A stretch of DNA of 64,000 nucleotides, taken from assembly GCF_040566555.1 (NCBI RefSeq), contig NZ_JBEWYP010000001.1, positions 62,001 through 126,000 of the forward strand, written 5' to 3'. This DNA is from Sediminicola sp040566555 (lineage in GTDB: Bacteria > Bacteroidota > Bacteroidia > Flavobacteriales > Flavobacteriaceae). The first letter of the stretch is position 1, and each line of letters starts with the position of its first letter. Shown here in pieces: positions 45,767-53,987 of this stretch. The notes under the pieces are model-generated. The model had not been told where the DNA came from. It saw nothing but the letters and a program-made list of their open reading frames with translations, and did no database searches. The position numbers and the translations under genes are program-made.

Positions 45767-46386
45767 AACGATATTCTATTTAAATTAAAGTAGTATAGGA
45801 TTTATTGAATGTTCGCTATACTTACGAGAAAGGAAGTTTGAGGGTTTTGAAATTTTTGATTTTTCTTTAAAATTTTCACTTTTAAAATAATTAATCATAC
45901 TCCTCATAATTGTTATTTGTTGATGCGTGGAAAATCAACTAGGATTTTCAATCGGCCGCAAGTTATTTTTTCAATCCACTATATCGATAGACTTAACGTA
46001 TTTTTCGATGAACTGCACAATTTTGTAAATTATTGACTACGAAATCGATATCGCTGATTGCTCATGGAGTTTATAATCTATTGCCTTTTTAAGGAAAAAT
46101 TTTAAACCCGAGTATTAATTTGATGATAATACAACTTTCAATAATCTCAAAAAAAACAATGCAAATTGAGTATTAATTTATCATCTGAATAGGAAACAAC
46201 TGTTCCACTAAAAACCCTACTATATATTTTTTAAAAAATCAAAAAAACCGTAAAACCTTCAATAAAGTTGTTCCAAATACTAAATATATTAACGCAATTC
46301 GTAAGTACTATTCCACAGTTCGGTCAGCTTTATAGTGCCATATAATATTAATTGATCAACTTAACGGTCTGATAAATCAATTCCAT

Positions 46387-47019
46387 ATGAAAATCTTAAT
46401 AATTGGGGGAACAGGAAAAACTGGCCGGCACATCATTGACCAGGCATTGCAAAAGGGACATTTGGTAACAGTCTTAGTACGTAACCCTGCCAAATTAAAA
46501 TTGGAACATCCCAACCTGAAGATATTGCAAGGAAATATACTTCAAAGCAAAGACGTTGCAGCTGCGGTGAAAGGACAAGAGGCGGTTTTATCTGCCCTGG
46601 GCCATAAGCGCTTTTTCATCCCCTCTTCCATCCTATCCAAAGGCACGGCAAATCTTATCAACACCATGGCAGAACAGAATGTAAAGCGTCTGGTCTGTAT
46701 AACCTCCTTGGGCATCAATGATAGCAGGTTTAAACTTGGGCTCTACTATACCCTCTTTGTAATTCCCGTAATCCTCTTCTTTTATTTTTTGGATAAATCC
46801 AAGCAAGAAAAATTGATCATGGACAGTACATTGGATTGGACTATCGTAAGACCAGCACAATTGACCAATGGAAAAATGCGGGCAAAATATAGGCACGGTC
46901 CTAATGTGGGCAGTTATATCCTTACCAAAATGATCTCTAGGGCAGATGTTGCCCACTTTATGTTACATCAACTCACCGATAAACAAAATGTCCATAAGGC
47001 TGTTGGAATTCATTATTAA
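46387..47019 (+). CDS. NAD(P)-binding oxidoreductase, atypical SDR (NmrA-like)
   Basis: 210 residues, Rossmann fold with dinucleotide loop IIGGTGKTGRHIIDQAL (residues 5-21), VTVLVRNPAKL, and the later LDWTIVRPAQLTNG segment that is characteristic of the short atypical SDR group (biliverdin reductase B/NmrA-like). These may be reductases or redox-sensing regulators; the canonical YxxxK pair is not evident. A hydrophobic stretch (about 118-135, YTLFVIPVILFFYFL) suggests membrane association or a buried helix. It is followed by a possible 48-residue ORF and the DUF2254 gene on the same strand. Confidence 0.82.
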   Translation: MKILIIGGTGKTGRHIIDQALQKGHLVTVLVRNPAKLKLEHPNLKILQGNILQSKDVAAAVKGQEAVLSALGHKRFFIPSSILSKGTANLINTMAEQNVKRLVCITSLGINDSRFKLGLYYTLFVIPVILFFYFLDKSKQEKLIMDSTLDWTIVRPAQLTNGKMRAKYRHGPNVGSYILTKMISRADVAHFMLHQLTDKQNVHKAVGIHY

Positions 47020-47030
47020 ATATAACTTGT

Positions 47031-47177
47031 ATGGAGGTCGAACAAAACTCAGACAATATAACAAGTGTAATTAACGAGCAAAAATTGCCTAAGAATGTTC
47101 GATTGGGTCAATGCTTCAGTTCATTTTACCTTATATTCGGTGATAGGATCGGGAAAAAGGTTCCTGTACCTAAATAA
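47031..47177 (+). CDS. Possible small protein, 48 residues
   Basis: An ATG frame of 48 codons begins 12 bases after the upstream stop and ends 16 bases before the DUF2254 ATG, the spacing expected for an operon member. The product is mostly polar (starting MEVEQNSDN) with a short hydrophobic stretch (SSFYLIFG) and ends KKVPVPK. I see no family and no clear ribosome-binding site. It could equally be spacer DNA. Confidence 0.3.
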   Translation: MEVEQNSDNITSVINEQKLPKNVRLGQCFSSFYLIFGDRIGKKVPVPK

Positions 47178-47192
47178 CATCACCAAGGTTTT

Positions 47193-48500
47193 ATGAAACG
47201 ACTCTACTTTTTATGGGATGAATTGCAGTCCAGTTTTTGGTTTATCCCCATTCTCATAATTGCAATTTCTATTGGGGCGGCTATTGGTTTGCTTTATCTC
47301 GACAATATTTTTAATTACCAACCCTCGGGTATTGTCAGGTTCATTTTCCCCGGAAGTGTAGATTCTGCCCGTAGCGTACTTTCCATTATTTCGGGCGCTA
47401 TGATAGGTGTTGCCGGTACGGTATTTTCTATTACACTGGTGGCGCTTACCTTGGCCTCCTCACAATTTGGCTCACGACTCTTGCGTAATTTTATGCATGA
47501 ACGAATCAATCAAATTGTTTTGGGCACCTATATTGCTACCTATGTTTATTGTTTGCTCGTTTTAAATGCTGTAAAGGGAACGGACCAATTTTCTTTTATC
47601 CCCTCAATCTCTGTTTTAGTGGCCATTTTAGCCGCTATAGCCAATATCATTTTGCTCATCATTTTTATTCACCATATAGCCATAAGTATTCAGGCAAATA
47701 AAGTAATATCAGATATTTCAGAGGCCTTGTCCAAAAACCTCAAGCAATTATTTCCAGAGGAAATAGGACAAGAGCCAGCCGAAAATGAAATTAGTAACAT
47801 TGAATTACTAAAAAAGACATTCCGCAATAAAACAATTATTACCTCCCCTAAGAGCGGGTATATTTTATATGCCGATAATGAGGGTATATTTAATTTGGCC
47901 CAAGAAAAGAAACTATTGGTCATTCTAAACTATCGCCCAGGAGATTATGTGGTAGAGCATATGGAAATCGGGGAGGTCTATTCCCAAGAAAAACTGGATG
48001 ATGACGATTTGCTGGATTTTAAGGATATTTTTATCTTAGGTAAATCACGGACACCCCAACAAGATCCTGAATTTTCTATACATCAGATGGTGGAAATTGC
48101 GGGTAGGGCCCTATCCCCAGGCATTAATGACCCATATACGGCCATTACTTGTATAGATAACCTAACATCTACCATGTGTTATCTGACCAAAGTAAAGTTT
48201 CCTTCAAAATATCGTTATGACGAGGACATGGAATTAAGGGTTGTTGCCAGTAATCTTACCTTTAGAGGTATGTTAAATGTGGCTTTTAATCAAATCCGAC
48301 AATTCGCGGGCGGCAGTCCTTCTGTAGTTATTCGCCTTATGGATGCTATGATCACCATAAATAAAATGGCAAAAACCCCAGAGCAAAAAATTGCCTTAAA
48401 AGAACATGCTGAAATGATCCTTAGGGTAGCAGAAAAATCCTTTCAGGAGAAGAATGATTTAAAAGACATGAAGGAACGCAGTATTATGATCCTAGGATAG
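47193..48500 (+). CDS. DUF2254 membrane protein
   Basis: 435 residues. Four N-terminal membrane helices (about 15-35, 60-85, 105-130, 140-165), with the conserved SARSVLSIISGAMIGVAGTVFSITLVALTLASSQFG region of DUF2254, followed by a cytoplasmic part with SPGINDPYTAITCIDNL and a helical tail. The family is widespread but has no established role; a channel or transporter is often guessed because of the membrane domain. The sequence here is typical in length and shows no truncation. Confidence 0.82.
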   Translation: MKRLYFLWDELQSSFWFIPILIIAISIGAAIGLLYLDNIFNYQPSGIVRFIFPGSVDSARSVLSIISGAMIGVAGTVFSITLVALTLASSQFGSRLLRNFMHERINQIVLGTYIATYVYCLLVLNAVKGTDQFSFIPSISVLVAILAAIANIILLIIFIHHIAISIQANKVISDISEALSKNLKQLFPEEIGQEPAENEISNIELLKKTFRNKTIITSPKSGYILYADNEGIFNLAQEKKLLVILNYRPGDYVVEHMEIGEVYSQEKLDDDDLLDFKDIFILGKSRTPQQDPEFSIHQMVEIAGRALSPGINDPYTAITCIDNLTSTMCYLTKVKFPSKYRYDEDMELRVVASNLTFRGMLNVAFNQIRQFAGGSPSVVIRLMDAMITINKMAKTPEQKIALKEHAEMILRVAEKSFQEKNDLKDMKERSIMILG

Positions 48501-48607
48501 TAAGTGTAGGACCATTATTGCGAACTAATATATCGTTGAACTATTTATTGAGTAATTTTATAGTAACGTACCAAAATTTCACCACTAACCACTTATTCCA
48601 AGTATCG

Positions 48608-49312
48608 ATGAAAACAATAAAATTGAAAATAGTATTAATGAGCTATTTTATGCTAGCCCTCATAGGGATTGGTAGCATTAATGCCCAGACCATTGTACCG
48701 GAAAACGGAACAATAACCTACGATAAAAATTTAAGGCCTGTCATTTTGGTAAGTCTTGATCCCAAACCGGACGAACTTAAGGAAGCCTGGAGGGATTACC
48801 TAAATGATACCTATGATGTTAAATTGAAGGGAATTGGTTTTTTGCAGAACAAAGACTTGCTATCTGCGGAGGAGGTTGTCATCCAAAAGATTTCCCCAAA
48901 CAAAATCAACTTTTACACCAATATCGAAGAAAACGATCTTGGATCTGAAATGAAGGTATTTGCCTCTTTGGGGAAAAATACGTTTATAAGCCAGGACAAA
49001 ACGCAAATGGAGTATAACGCCTTACAGAGCATTGTTGAAAATTTCCTAAAAACATATCTTCCTGTTTATTACAAAGAAATGCTGGAGGACACTACTAAAA
49101 ATTTCGAGAACCTCACAGAAGATGTGGCCGACCTAAATGAAGAAATAGTAGATGACAGTGAAAAAATAGAAAAACTAAAAAAAGAAATCGAGGATCTGAA
49201 TGACAAAATAGAAAACGATCGGGAAACTCTCGAAATAACCAAAAAGACCCTTTCAACTACCGAAAAAAAGCTTGCACGTATTAGAGCCCAATCCTTGATC
49301 TATAATCAATAA
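48608..49312 (+). CDS. Secreted coiled-coil protein of unknown function
   Basis: 234 residues from the ATG at 48608, which puts the signal peptide (ending GSINAQ) at the N-terminus; the longer frame from 48518 adds 30 residues of no recognisable type. The central part (about 35-150) is mixed and unfamiliar. The final 70 residues are a coiled coil rich in E, K, D and N with heptad-like spacing (EDVADLNEEIVDD, IEKLKKEIEDLNDKI, ETLEITKKTLS). It may be a periplasmic scaffold. It follows DUF2254 by about 107 bases and ends at a terminator; no function can be proposed from context. Confidence 0.65.
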   Translation: MKTIKLKIVLMSYFMLALIGIGSINAQTIVPENGTITYDKNLRPVILVSLDPKPDELKEAWRDYLNDTYDVKLKGIGFLQNKDLLSAEEVVIQKISPNKINFYTNIEENDLGSEMKVFASLGKNTFISQDKTQMEYNALQSIVENFLKTYLPVYYKEMLEDTTKNFENLTEDVADLNEEIVDDSEKIEKLKKEIEDLNDKIENDRETLEITKKTLSTTEKKLARIRAQSLIYNQ

Positions 49313-49352
49313 ACAGTACCTAGGAATTATTAATTATAAGTAGTTTCTTTTA

Positions 49353-49399
49353 AAAAAAACCTCCTCTTGAACCAGACTGGTCTAAGGAGGTTTTATTTT
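49353..49399 (+). terminator. Intrinsic terminator, long stem
   Basis: Outer stem AAAACCTCCT / AGGAGGTTTT with an inner ACCAG/CTGGT hairpin, then TTTTATTTTT. Confidence 0.85.
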
Positions 49400-49541
49400 T
49401 CCTGTTTAACTTTCCTATATTTAAAGGATGTAAAACGCTAAAAATCCATCATTTTTAAATTTTTATGGTTAGAGGCAATCCTATTTAGAAAGATGATTTT
49501 CTAAAAGAAAAAGCTTCTTAAGTCCTATAAATAGGATAAAT

Positions 49542-49566
49542 GACATATAGGTGACACCTAAATGTC
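49542..49566. promoter_or_regulatory. 25-bp inverted repeat, probable operator of the HTH-hydrolase gene
   Basis: GACATATAGGTG, one base, CACCTAAATGTC: arms match at 11 of 12 positions. It ends 24 bases before the -7 box of the gene encoding an HTH protein, a position for autoregulation. Confidence 0.6.
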
Positions 49567-49590
49567 GTAACAAAGACCATATGTTGGTCA

Positions 49591-49598
49591 TAGTTTTG
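49591..49598 (+). promoter_or_regulatory. Promoter -7 box of the HTH-hydrolase gene
   Basis: TAGTTTTG matches TAnnTTTG; leader of about 15-20 bases to the ATG at 49621. Confidence 0.55.
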
Positions 49599-49620
49599 TA
49601 TCAAACATAAAATCTAAATT

Positions 49621-51405
49621 ATGGAAACTAAGTCCATTGGATCAAACTTGATCTACCAACGTAAATTGAAAGGCTATTCACAAGAAGAATTATCAGAAAA
49701 AACCCAAGTCACCATTCGTACCATTCAACGTATTGAAAAAGGCGATGTAAGTCCACACCTGCAAACTGTTAAACTCTTGGCAGATGCTTTGGAAATAGAG
49801 ATCGATGATTTGTTAATACTCGACAATCCCAAGGAAGAGAACATCCAGAAAAAATGGCTCCTATTATTACATGGAACACCACTATTAGGCCTTTTGTTGC
49901 CCCTTGGCAATATTTTGTTTCCGTTGTTCTTGTGGATTCACAAGCGAGAAGACAACGACTTGTACAATTACCACGGTATAAAGGTTGTGAATTTTCAAAT
50001 AAGTATTACCATATTATATGTCATCTCATTTATTACCCTTCTAACCATAGAAGGATATGGATTTATCTTCTTTATGGCTGTGCTTCCTTTGGGAATTGGG
50101 ATTTCCCTGTTCAATATTTTCAAAGCTATTAATTCTCAGACATGTTATTACCCAATGGCATTTCCCTTTATAAAAAGGCAAAAAGAACGAAAAAATTCCA
50201 ATGCCTTATTCTTTCTCTTTGGAATTTTAATGCTTTCTAACCCCGTTCTGGCCCAATCCACTGCAATTGAGCGATTGGATGGCTCCCAGATAACCCAAGA
50301 TTCCTTGACCTCCAAAATAGAACAATTAGTAAATGACGCTAACGTCCATGGCATTGCGGTAACCGTGTTTGAGGACAAAAAAATTAGTTATAAAAATACC
50401 TTTGGCTACAAAAATTATCCTGAAAAACAGAAATTGACAGGGAATACGAATATGTATGGTGCTTCTTTAAGTAAAGCCGTTTTTGGAGTATTGGTTATGA
50501 AATTAGTGGAGAATGGTGTTCTGGATCTAGATACCCCATTGGAATCCTATTTACCAAAAAAAATATACGAATATCAACCTTTAACAAGATGGCATGATAA
50601 CTTTTCTGAATTAAAGGATGACCCTTTGTACCCCAAGATCACCGCAAGAATGTGTCTGAACCACACCTCTGGATTTCCCAATTGGAGATGGTATGAAGCT
50701 GATAAGTTGTTAAAAGTGAAATTTGAACCCGGGACAAAATATATGTATTCCGGGGAAGGCATGGTCTATTTACAAGTTGTGATAGAAAAACTCACCGGTA
50801 AAAATTTGGAGCAATGGGCACATGAACTAATTTTTGAACCCCTGCACATGAACAACAGTAGCTATAAATGGCAGGACGACTATGCGAAGGATTTTGCTTT
50901 GGGACACAACACAAAAGGGAAACTGTACCCAAAGGACACGGATAATGAGCCAAGATCGGCCAGTACCTTAGAAACTACGCCTAATGATTACGGCCTTTTT
51001 ATGGCAGCCGTATTGCAAGGGAAAATCTTAAGTGAATCCTCCTATAACGAATTGTTCAAACCCCAATTTAGGATTCGAAGCTTAACACAATTCCCTCCAG
51101 GTTCTGAGGTAGTATCAACTGCTAATGATAAGATTGAATTGAGTTATGGATTGGGATGGGGAATTTTTCAGACCCCATATGGAAAAGCTGCTTTTAAAGA
51201 AGGGCACGGAGACGGATTTCAACATTATACCATCCTGTTTCCTGAAGCAGAAAAGGGAATAATGATCATGAGCAATTCCGATAATGGAGAGAGTATTTTT
51301 AAAGAACTATTGGAAGTATCCCTAATGGATATATACAGCCCTTGGGAATGGGAGAATTACATCCCCTATAATCATAGTACTGATTTAAATCGTGATGAAC
51401 AGTAA
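49621..51405 (+). CDS. Fusion of XRE-type HTH, DUF4870-like membrane domain and serine hydrolase
   Basis: 594 residues in three parts. (1) XRE/Cro helix-turn-helix, residues 7-65: GYSQEELSEKTQVTIRTIQR. (2) Membrane part, about 79-170, with LLHGTPLLGLLLPLGNILFP and two more helices; it resembles DUF4870. (3) After a positively charged stretch (KRQKERK), residues 191-212 look like an embedded signal peptide, NALFFLFGILMLSNPVLAQ, followed by a beta-lactamase/class C-type serine hydrolase: SLSK with Ser282/Lys285, YSG at 376-378 and HGDG at about 528. The catalytic triad of the PF00144 group appears intact; its second motif is YSG, not YAN. If the topology holds, DNA-binding is cytoplasmic and the hydrolase faces the periplasm. 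A 25-bp inverted repeat lies in its promoter. No frameshift or stop separates the parts. Confidence 0.87.
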   Translation: METKSIGSNLIYQRKLKGYSQEELSEKTQVTIRTIQRIEKGDVSPHLQTVKLLADALEIEIDDLLILDNPKEENIQKKWLLLLHGTPLLGLLLPLGNILFPLFLWIHKREDNDLYNYHGIKVVNFQISITILYVISFITLLTIEGYGFIFFMAVLPLGIGISLFNIFKAINSQTCYYPMAFPFIKRQKERKNSNALFFLFGILMLSNPVLAQSTAIERLDGSQITQDSLTSKIEQLVNDANVHGIAVTVFEDKKISYKNTFGYKNYPEKQKLTGNTNMYGASLSKAVFGVLVMKLVENGVLDLDTPLESYLPKKIYEYQPLTRWHDNFSELKDDPLYPKITARMCLNHTSGFPNWRWYEADKLLKVKFEPGTKYMYSGEGMVYLQVVIEKLTGKNLEQWAHELIFEPLHMNNSSYKWQDDYAKDFALGHNTKGKLYPKDTDNEPRSASTLETTPNDYGLFMAAVLQGKILSESSYNELFKPQFRIRSLTQFPPGSEVVSTANDKIELSYGLGWGIFQTPYGKAAFKEGHGDGFQHYTILFPEAEKGIMIMSNSDNGESIFKELLEVSLMDIYSPWEWENYIPYNHSTDLNRDEQ

Positions 51406-51519
51406 ATATGAATCAATCTAATTTCCACCTTACTGATAGCCACCTTTTTAACTAACATAATCCTTAAGATTTATTGCTCGCCGGAGCATTAGTTTTGGTG
51501 AGATTTGGATTTTAAAAAG

Positions 51520-51543
51520 TAATTTTGGTCGTATCTTTACGAC
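51520..51543 (+). promoter_or_regulatory. Promoter -7 box and leader hairpin for the CDP-alcohol transferase gene
   Basis: TAATTTTG at 51520-51527 fits the -7 consensus. Directly after it GTCGTA/TACGAC (51528-51533 and 51538-51543) forms a hairpin. The leader to the ATG at 51623 is about 90 bases; CCAAGGTG (51553-51560) can also pair with CGCCTTGG (51602-51609). Confidence 0.45.
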
Positions 51544-51622
51544 AGACCCTTTCCAAGGTGTCAACTAAACCAGCGTGTTTTCGTTTTTAGTTTCAATATA
51601 TCGCCTTGGATCTTGATACGTA

Positions 51623-52390
51623 ATGTCTAAACTACCCAAAGAATATCAATTTTTGGATCTGTCCGATTACGGTAGACCTGCAGCGATCATTATTGCCAAA
51701 GCCCTGCAAAATACATCCATTACCCCCATACACGTTACCATAGGTTTTATTATTTCCGGGATACTTGCTATTCTATGCATGTATCACCAGTATTTTATGG
51801 CCACTGGATTTTTTCTCATCCTTAAATCTATTTTGGATGCTGCGGATGGAGAACTTGCACGTATTAAAAACAAACCCTCCTATACGGGCCGTTATTTGGA
51901 TTCTGTTTCCGATATCATCCTCAACTTCTTTATATTATTGACTATCTGGCACATAACCGAAGGAGGATTATTTTACACTTTTTTGGCTTTTGCCGGATTA
52001 CAGTTACAGGGAACACTATACAATTATTACTATGTGATATTGAGAAACCAAAACAATGGGGATACCACAAGCCGTATTTTTGAGGATAAGGTTCCCAAAG
52101 CACTAAAGGGTGAGAAGCAGCACAATGTCAATGTCCTTTTTGCCATCTATAAATTTTGTTATGGGATTTTTGATAAGATCATCTATCGAATGGACAGGAC
52201 TGCCCCAAAAGGCGATCACCTCCCTAAATGGCTTATGACCGCAGTCTCCACTTTTGGTTTAGGTTTTCAATTATTGATTATCAGTGTGATGTTGGCCTTT
52301 GGTCTTATACCATATATCATTCCCTTCTTTATTGGTTATTCCTTATTCATCCTTTTATTTATTGGCATACGCCGATTTATCAATCAATAG
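51623..52390 (+). CDS. CDP-alcohol phosphatidyltransferase family protein
   Basis: 255 residues with about six membrane helices. The diagnostic motif D-G-x2-A-R-x8-G-x3-D-x3-D is complete: DAADGELARIKNKPSYTGRYLDSVSD lies at about residues 72-97 (DG, AR, G, D, D in register). These enzymes transfer a phosphoalcohol group from a CDP-linked donor to an alcohol in phospholipid synthesis; which lipid is unknown. It has a structured leader of about 90 bases. A peptidase/amidohydrolase cluster follows, without obvious link. Confidence 0.88.
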   Translation: MSKLPKEYQFLDLSDYGRPAAIIIAKALQNTSITPIHVTIGFIISGILAILCMYHQYFMATGFFLILKSILDAADGELARIKNKPSYTGRYLDSVSDIILNFFILLTIWHITEGGLFYTFLAFAGLQLQGTLYNYYYVILRNQNNGDTTSRIFEDKVPKALKGEKQHNVNVLFAIYKFCYGIFDKIIYRMDRTAPKGDHLPKWLMTAVSTFGLGFQLLIISVMLAFGLIPYIIPFFIGYSLFILLFIGIRRFINQ

Positions 52391-52509
52391 TACACTTTCG
52401 ATCTATTACAGGTCTATATATTCTTTATTAGAGGTATTCAATCAATACTATTGCCTAAAAAGTGATAAAATTGAATGGCCTTCAATTAATTTGAATTATT
52501 TTTAGAAGC

Positions 52510-53925
52510 ATGAAACTTCAAAAATATATTCTCCCGATCCTAGTATATGTCCTTCTTACCAGTTGCAAAAATAAGCAGATGGAAACCTATGACCTTGTCA
52601 TACTAAATGGGCAAACTATTGATCTGGCAACAGGAAAAATAGCACTTCAGGATCTCTTTATCAGAGGGGGGAAATTTGTGAAAATTGAAACCTCGGGAAG
52701 TTCAGAGCCATATAAAGCGGACAAAACACTGGATGCTTTGGGTACTTACATATTGCCAGGTTTTTGGGATAACCATACCCACTTTAGGGGTGGCGACAGC
52801 CTTATTCATGAAAATAAAGATCTATTGCCATTATTTCTTGCCAATGGTATTACCACTGTGCGCGATGCTGGGGGTGATCTAACATCCAGTGTGATGCAAT
52901 GGAAAAAGGAAATCGCTGCCGGCACCTTGGACGGTCCCACCATTTACACTTCTGGACCAAAAATAGACGGTCCAGATGGTACATGGGCAGGCTCTTTAGA
53001 AGTGGTAACAGATGAAGATATTTCTAAAGCACTGGATTCCTTGGAAACCTTACAGACCGATTTCGTAAAACTATACGATAGTCGTATTTCTGGTGATGCC
53101 TATCTCAAAACCCTAAAAGAAACAGATAAAAGAGGGCTAATTACCTCTGGACATATGCCATTTACCGTAACCCTTAAGGAAACAGTAGATGCAGGCATAG
53201 ATGCGATTGAGCATCTCTATTACATCATGAAGGGCTGTTCGGCAGTGGAGGCCGAGGTCACTCAAATGCTGATAAATCAGGAAATAGGATTTTGGCAAGC
53301 CATGCCCCTACTAAAGGAAGGATATAAAACTAGCACCGCACAAGCCACCTTTGCCTTATTAAAAAATAAAAATGTTTTTGTGGTACCCACCCTTCATATC
53401 GGAGCAACACTGAGCTATTTGGATGAAGTAGATCACAAAAATGACCCGTATTTAAAATATATGGGGAAGGGTATTATAAAAACATATCAAGGCAGGATCA
53501 ACGGAGCCTTAAATAGCTCTGAAAAAGCAAGAAAGGATAGAAAGGAGCTGGACCATTTTTTTGGCACTTTGACAAAGTCGTTAAACGATGCCGGTGTAAA
53601 ACTATTGGCTGGTTCGGACAGCGGTGCCTTTAATTCCTATACCTATCCAGGGATCTCCTTGCACAAGGAATTGGAAGCTATGGTCCAAACTGGCATGACC
53701 CCGTTGGAAGCACTGAAGACTTCGGCATATCATGGAGCACAATACCTGAAAAAAGATCAATTGTCCGGTTCAATTGAAATAGGAAAGCAGGCCGATGTAG
53801 TGTTATTGGAGGCCAATCCGCTAGAAGACATTAGAAATACCCAAAAAATTAATTCAGTCATCCAAAATTCAAAGGTTTATAATAAAGACCAATTAAAAGC
53901 TATGCTGGAAGGATTAGCAAAGTAA
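52510..53925 (+). CDS. Lipoprotein amidohydrolase (imidazolonepropionase-like)
   Basis: 471 residues, signal peptide with lipobox LLTSC (Cys19). Amidohydrolase TIM barrel: GFWDNHTHFRGG carries the HxH metal pair, later ligands in SGHMPF and AIEHLYYI, and the catalytic Asp in LLAGSDSGAFNSY. The terminal small beta domain (LSGSIEIGKQADVVLLEANP) is typical of imidazolonepropionase/D-aminoacylase relatives. It is anchored to the envelope, so it may hydrolyse dipeptides or a cyclic amide in the periplasm. The next gene encodes a related enzyme without lipobox. Confidence 0.88.
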   Translation: MKLQKYILPILVYVLLTSCKNKQMETYDLVILNGQTIDLATGKIALQDLFIRGGKFVKIETSGSSEPYKADKTLDALGTYILPGFWDNHTHFRGGDSLIHENKDLLPLFLANGITTVRDAGGDLTSSVMQWKKEIAAGTLDGPTIYTSGPKIDGPDGTWAGSLEVVTDEDISKALDSLETLQTDFVKLYDSRISGDAYLKTLKETDKRGLITSGHMPFTVTLKETVDAGIDAIEHLYYIMKGCSAVEAEVTQMLINQEIGFWQAMPLLKEGYKTSTAQATFALLKNKNVFVVPTLHIGATLSYLDEVDHKNDPYLKYMGKGIIKTYQGRINGALNSSEKARKDRKELDHFFGTLTKSLNDAGVKLLAGSDSGAFNSYTYPGISLHKELEAMVQTGMTPLEALKTSAYHGAQYLKKDQLSGSIEIGKQADVVLLEANPLEDIRNTQKINSVIQNSKVYNKDQLKAMLEGLAK

Positions 53926-53987
53926 AAACCTTTTATCCATAGACTTAACAGCAAATAAATTTCCGCACAAATAAACATCATACTAAA

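Larger units (their letters stand above)
45595..46386. other. 792-base gene-free region upstream of the M4 protease
   Basis: Very A/T-rich, no convincing reading frame. Its protease side has a promoter (45689-45696), a near-palindrome (45707-45726) and an 11-bp-arm hairpin (45739-45766). Direct repeats: TTTTTCGATGAA at 45732-45743 and 46001-46012, GAGTATTAATTT at 46110-46121 and 46168-46179. A small hairpin GAAAATC/GATTTTC lies at 45930-45949. It may carry extended regulation of the protease, a small RNA, or decayed sequence. Confidence 0.6.
49313..49620. other. Intergenic region with terminator and regulator promoter
   Basis: 308 bases. Holds the terminator at 49353-49399, a small repeat TCCTAT/ATAGGA (49523-49536), the 25-bp inverted repeat at 49542-49566 and the -7 box at 49591-49598. 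Nothing else seen. Confidence 0.7.
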
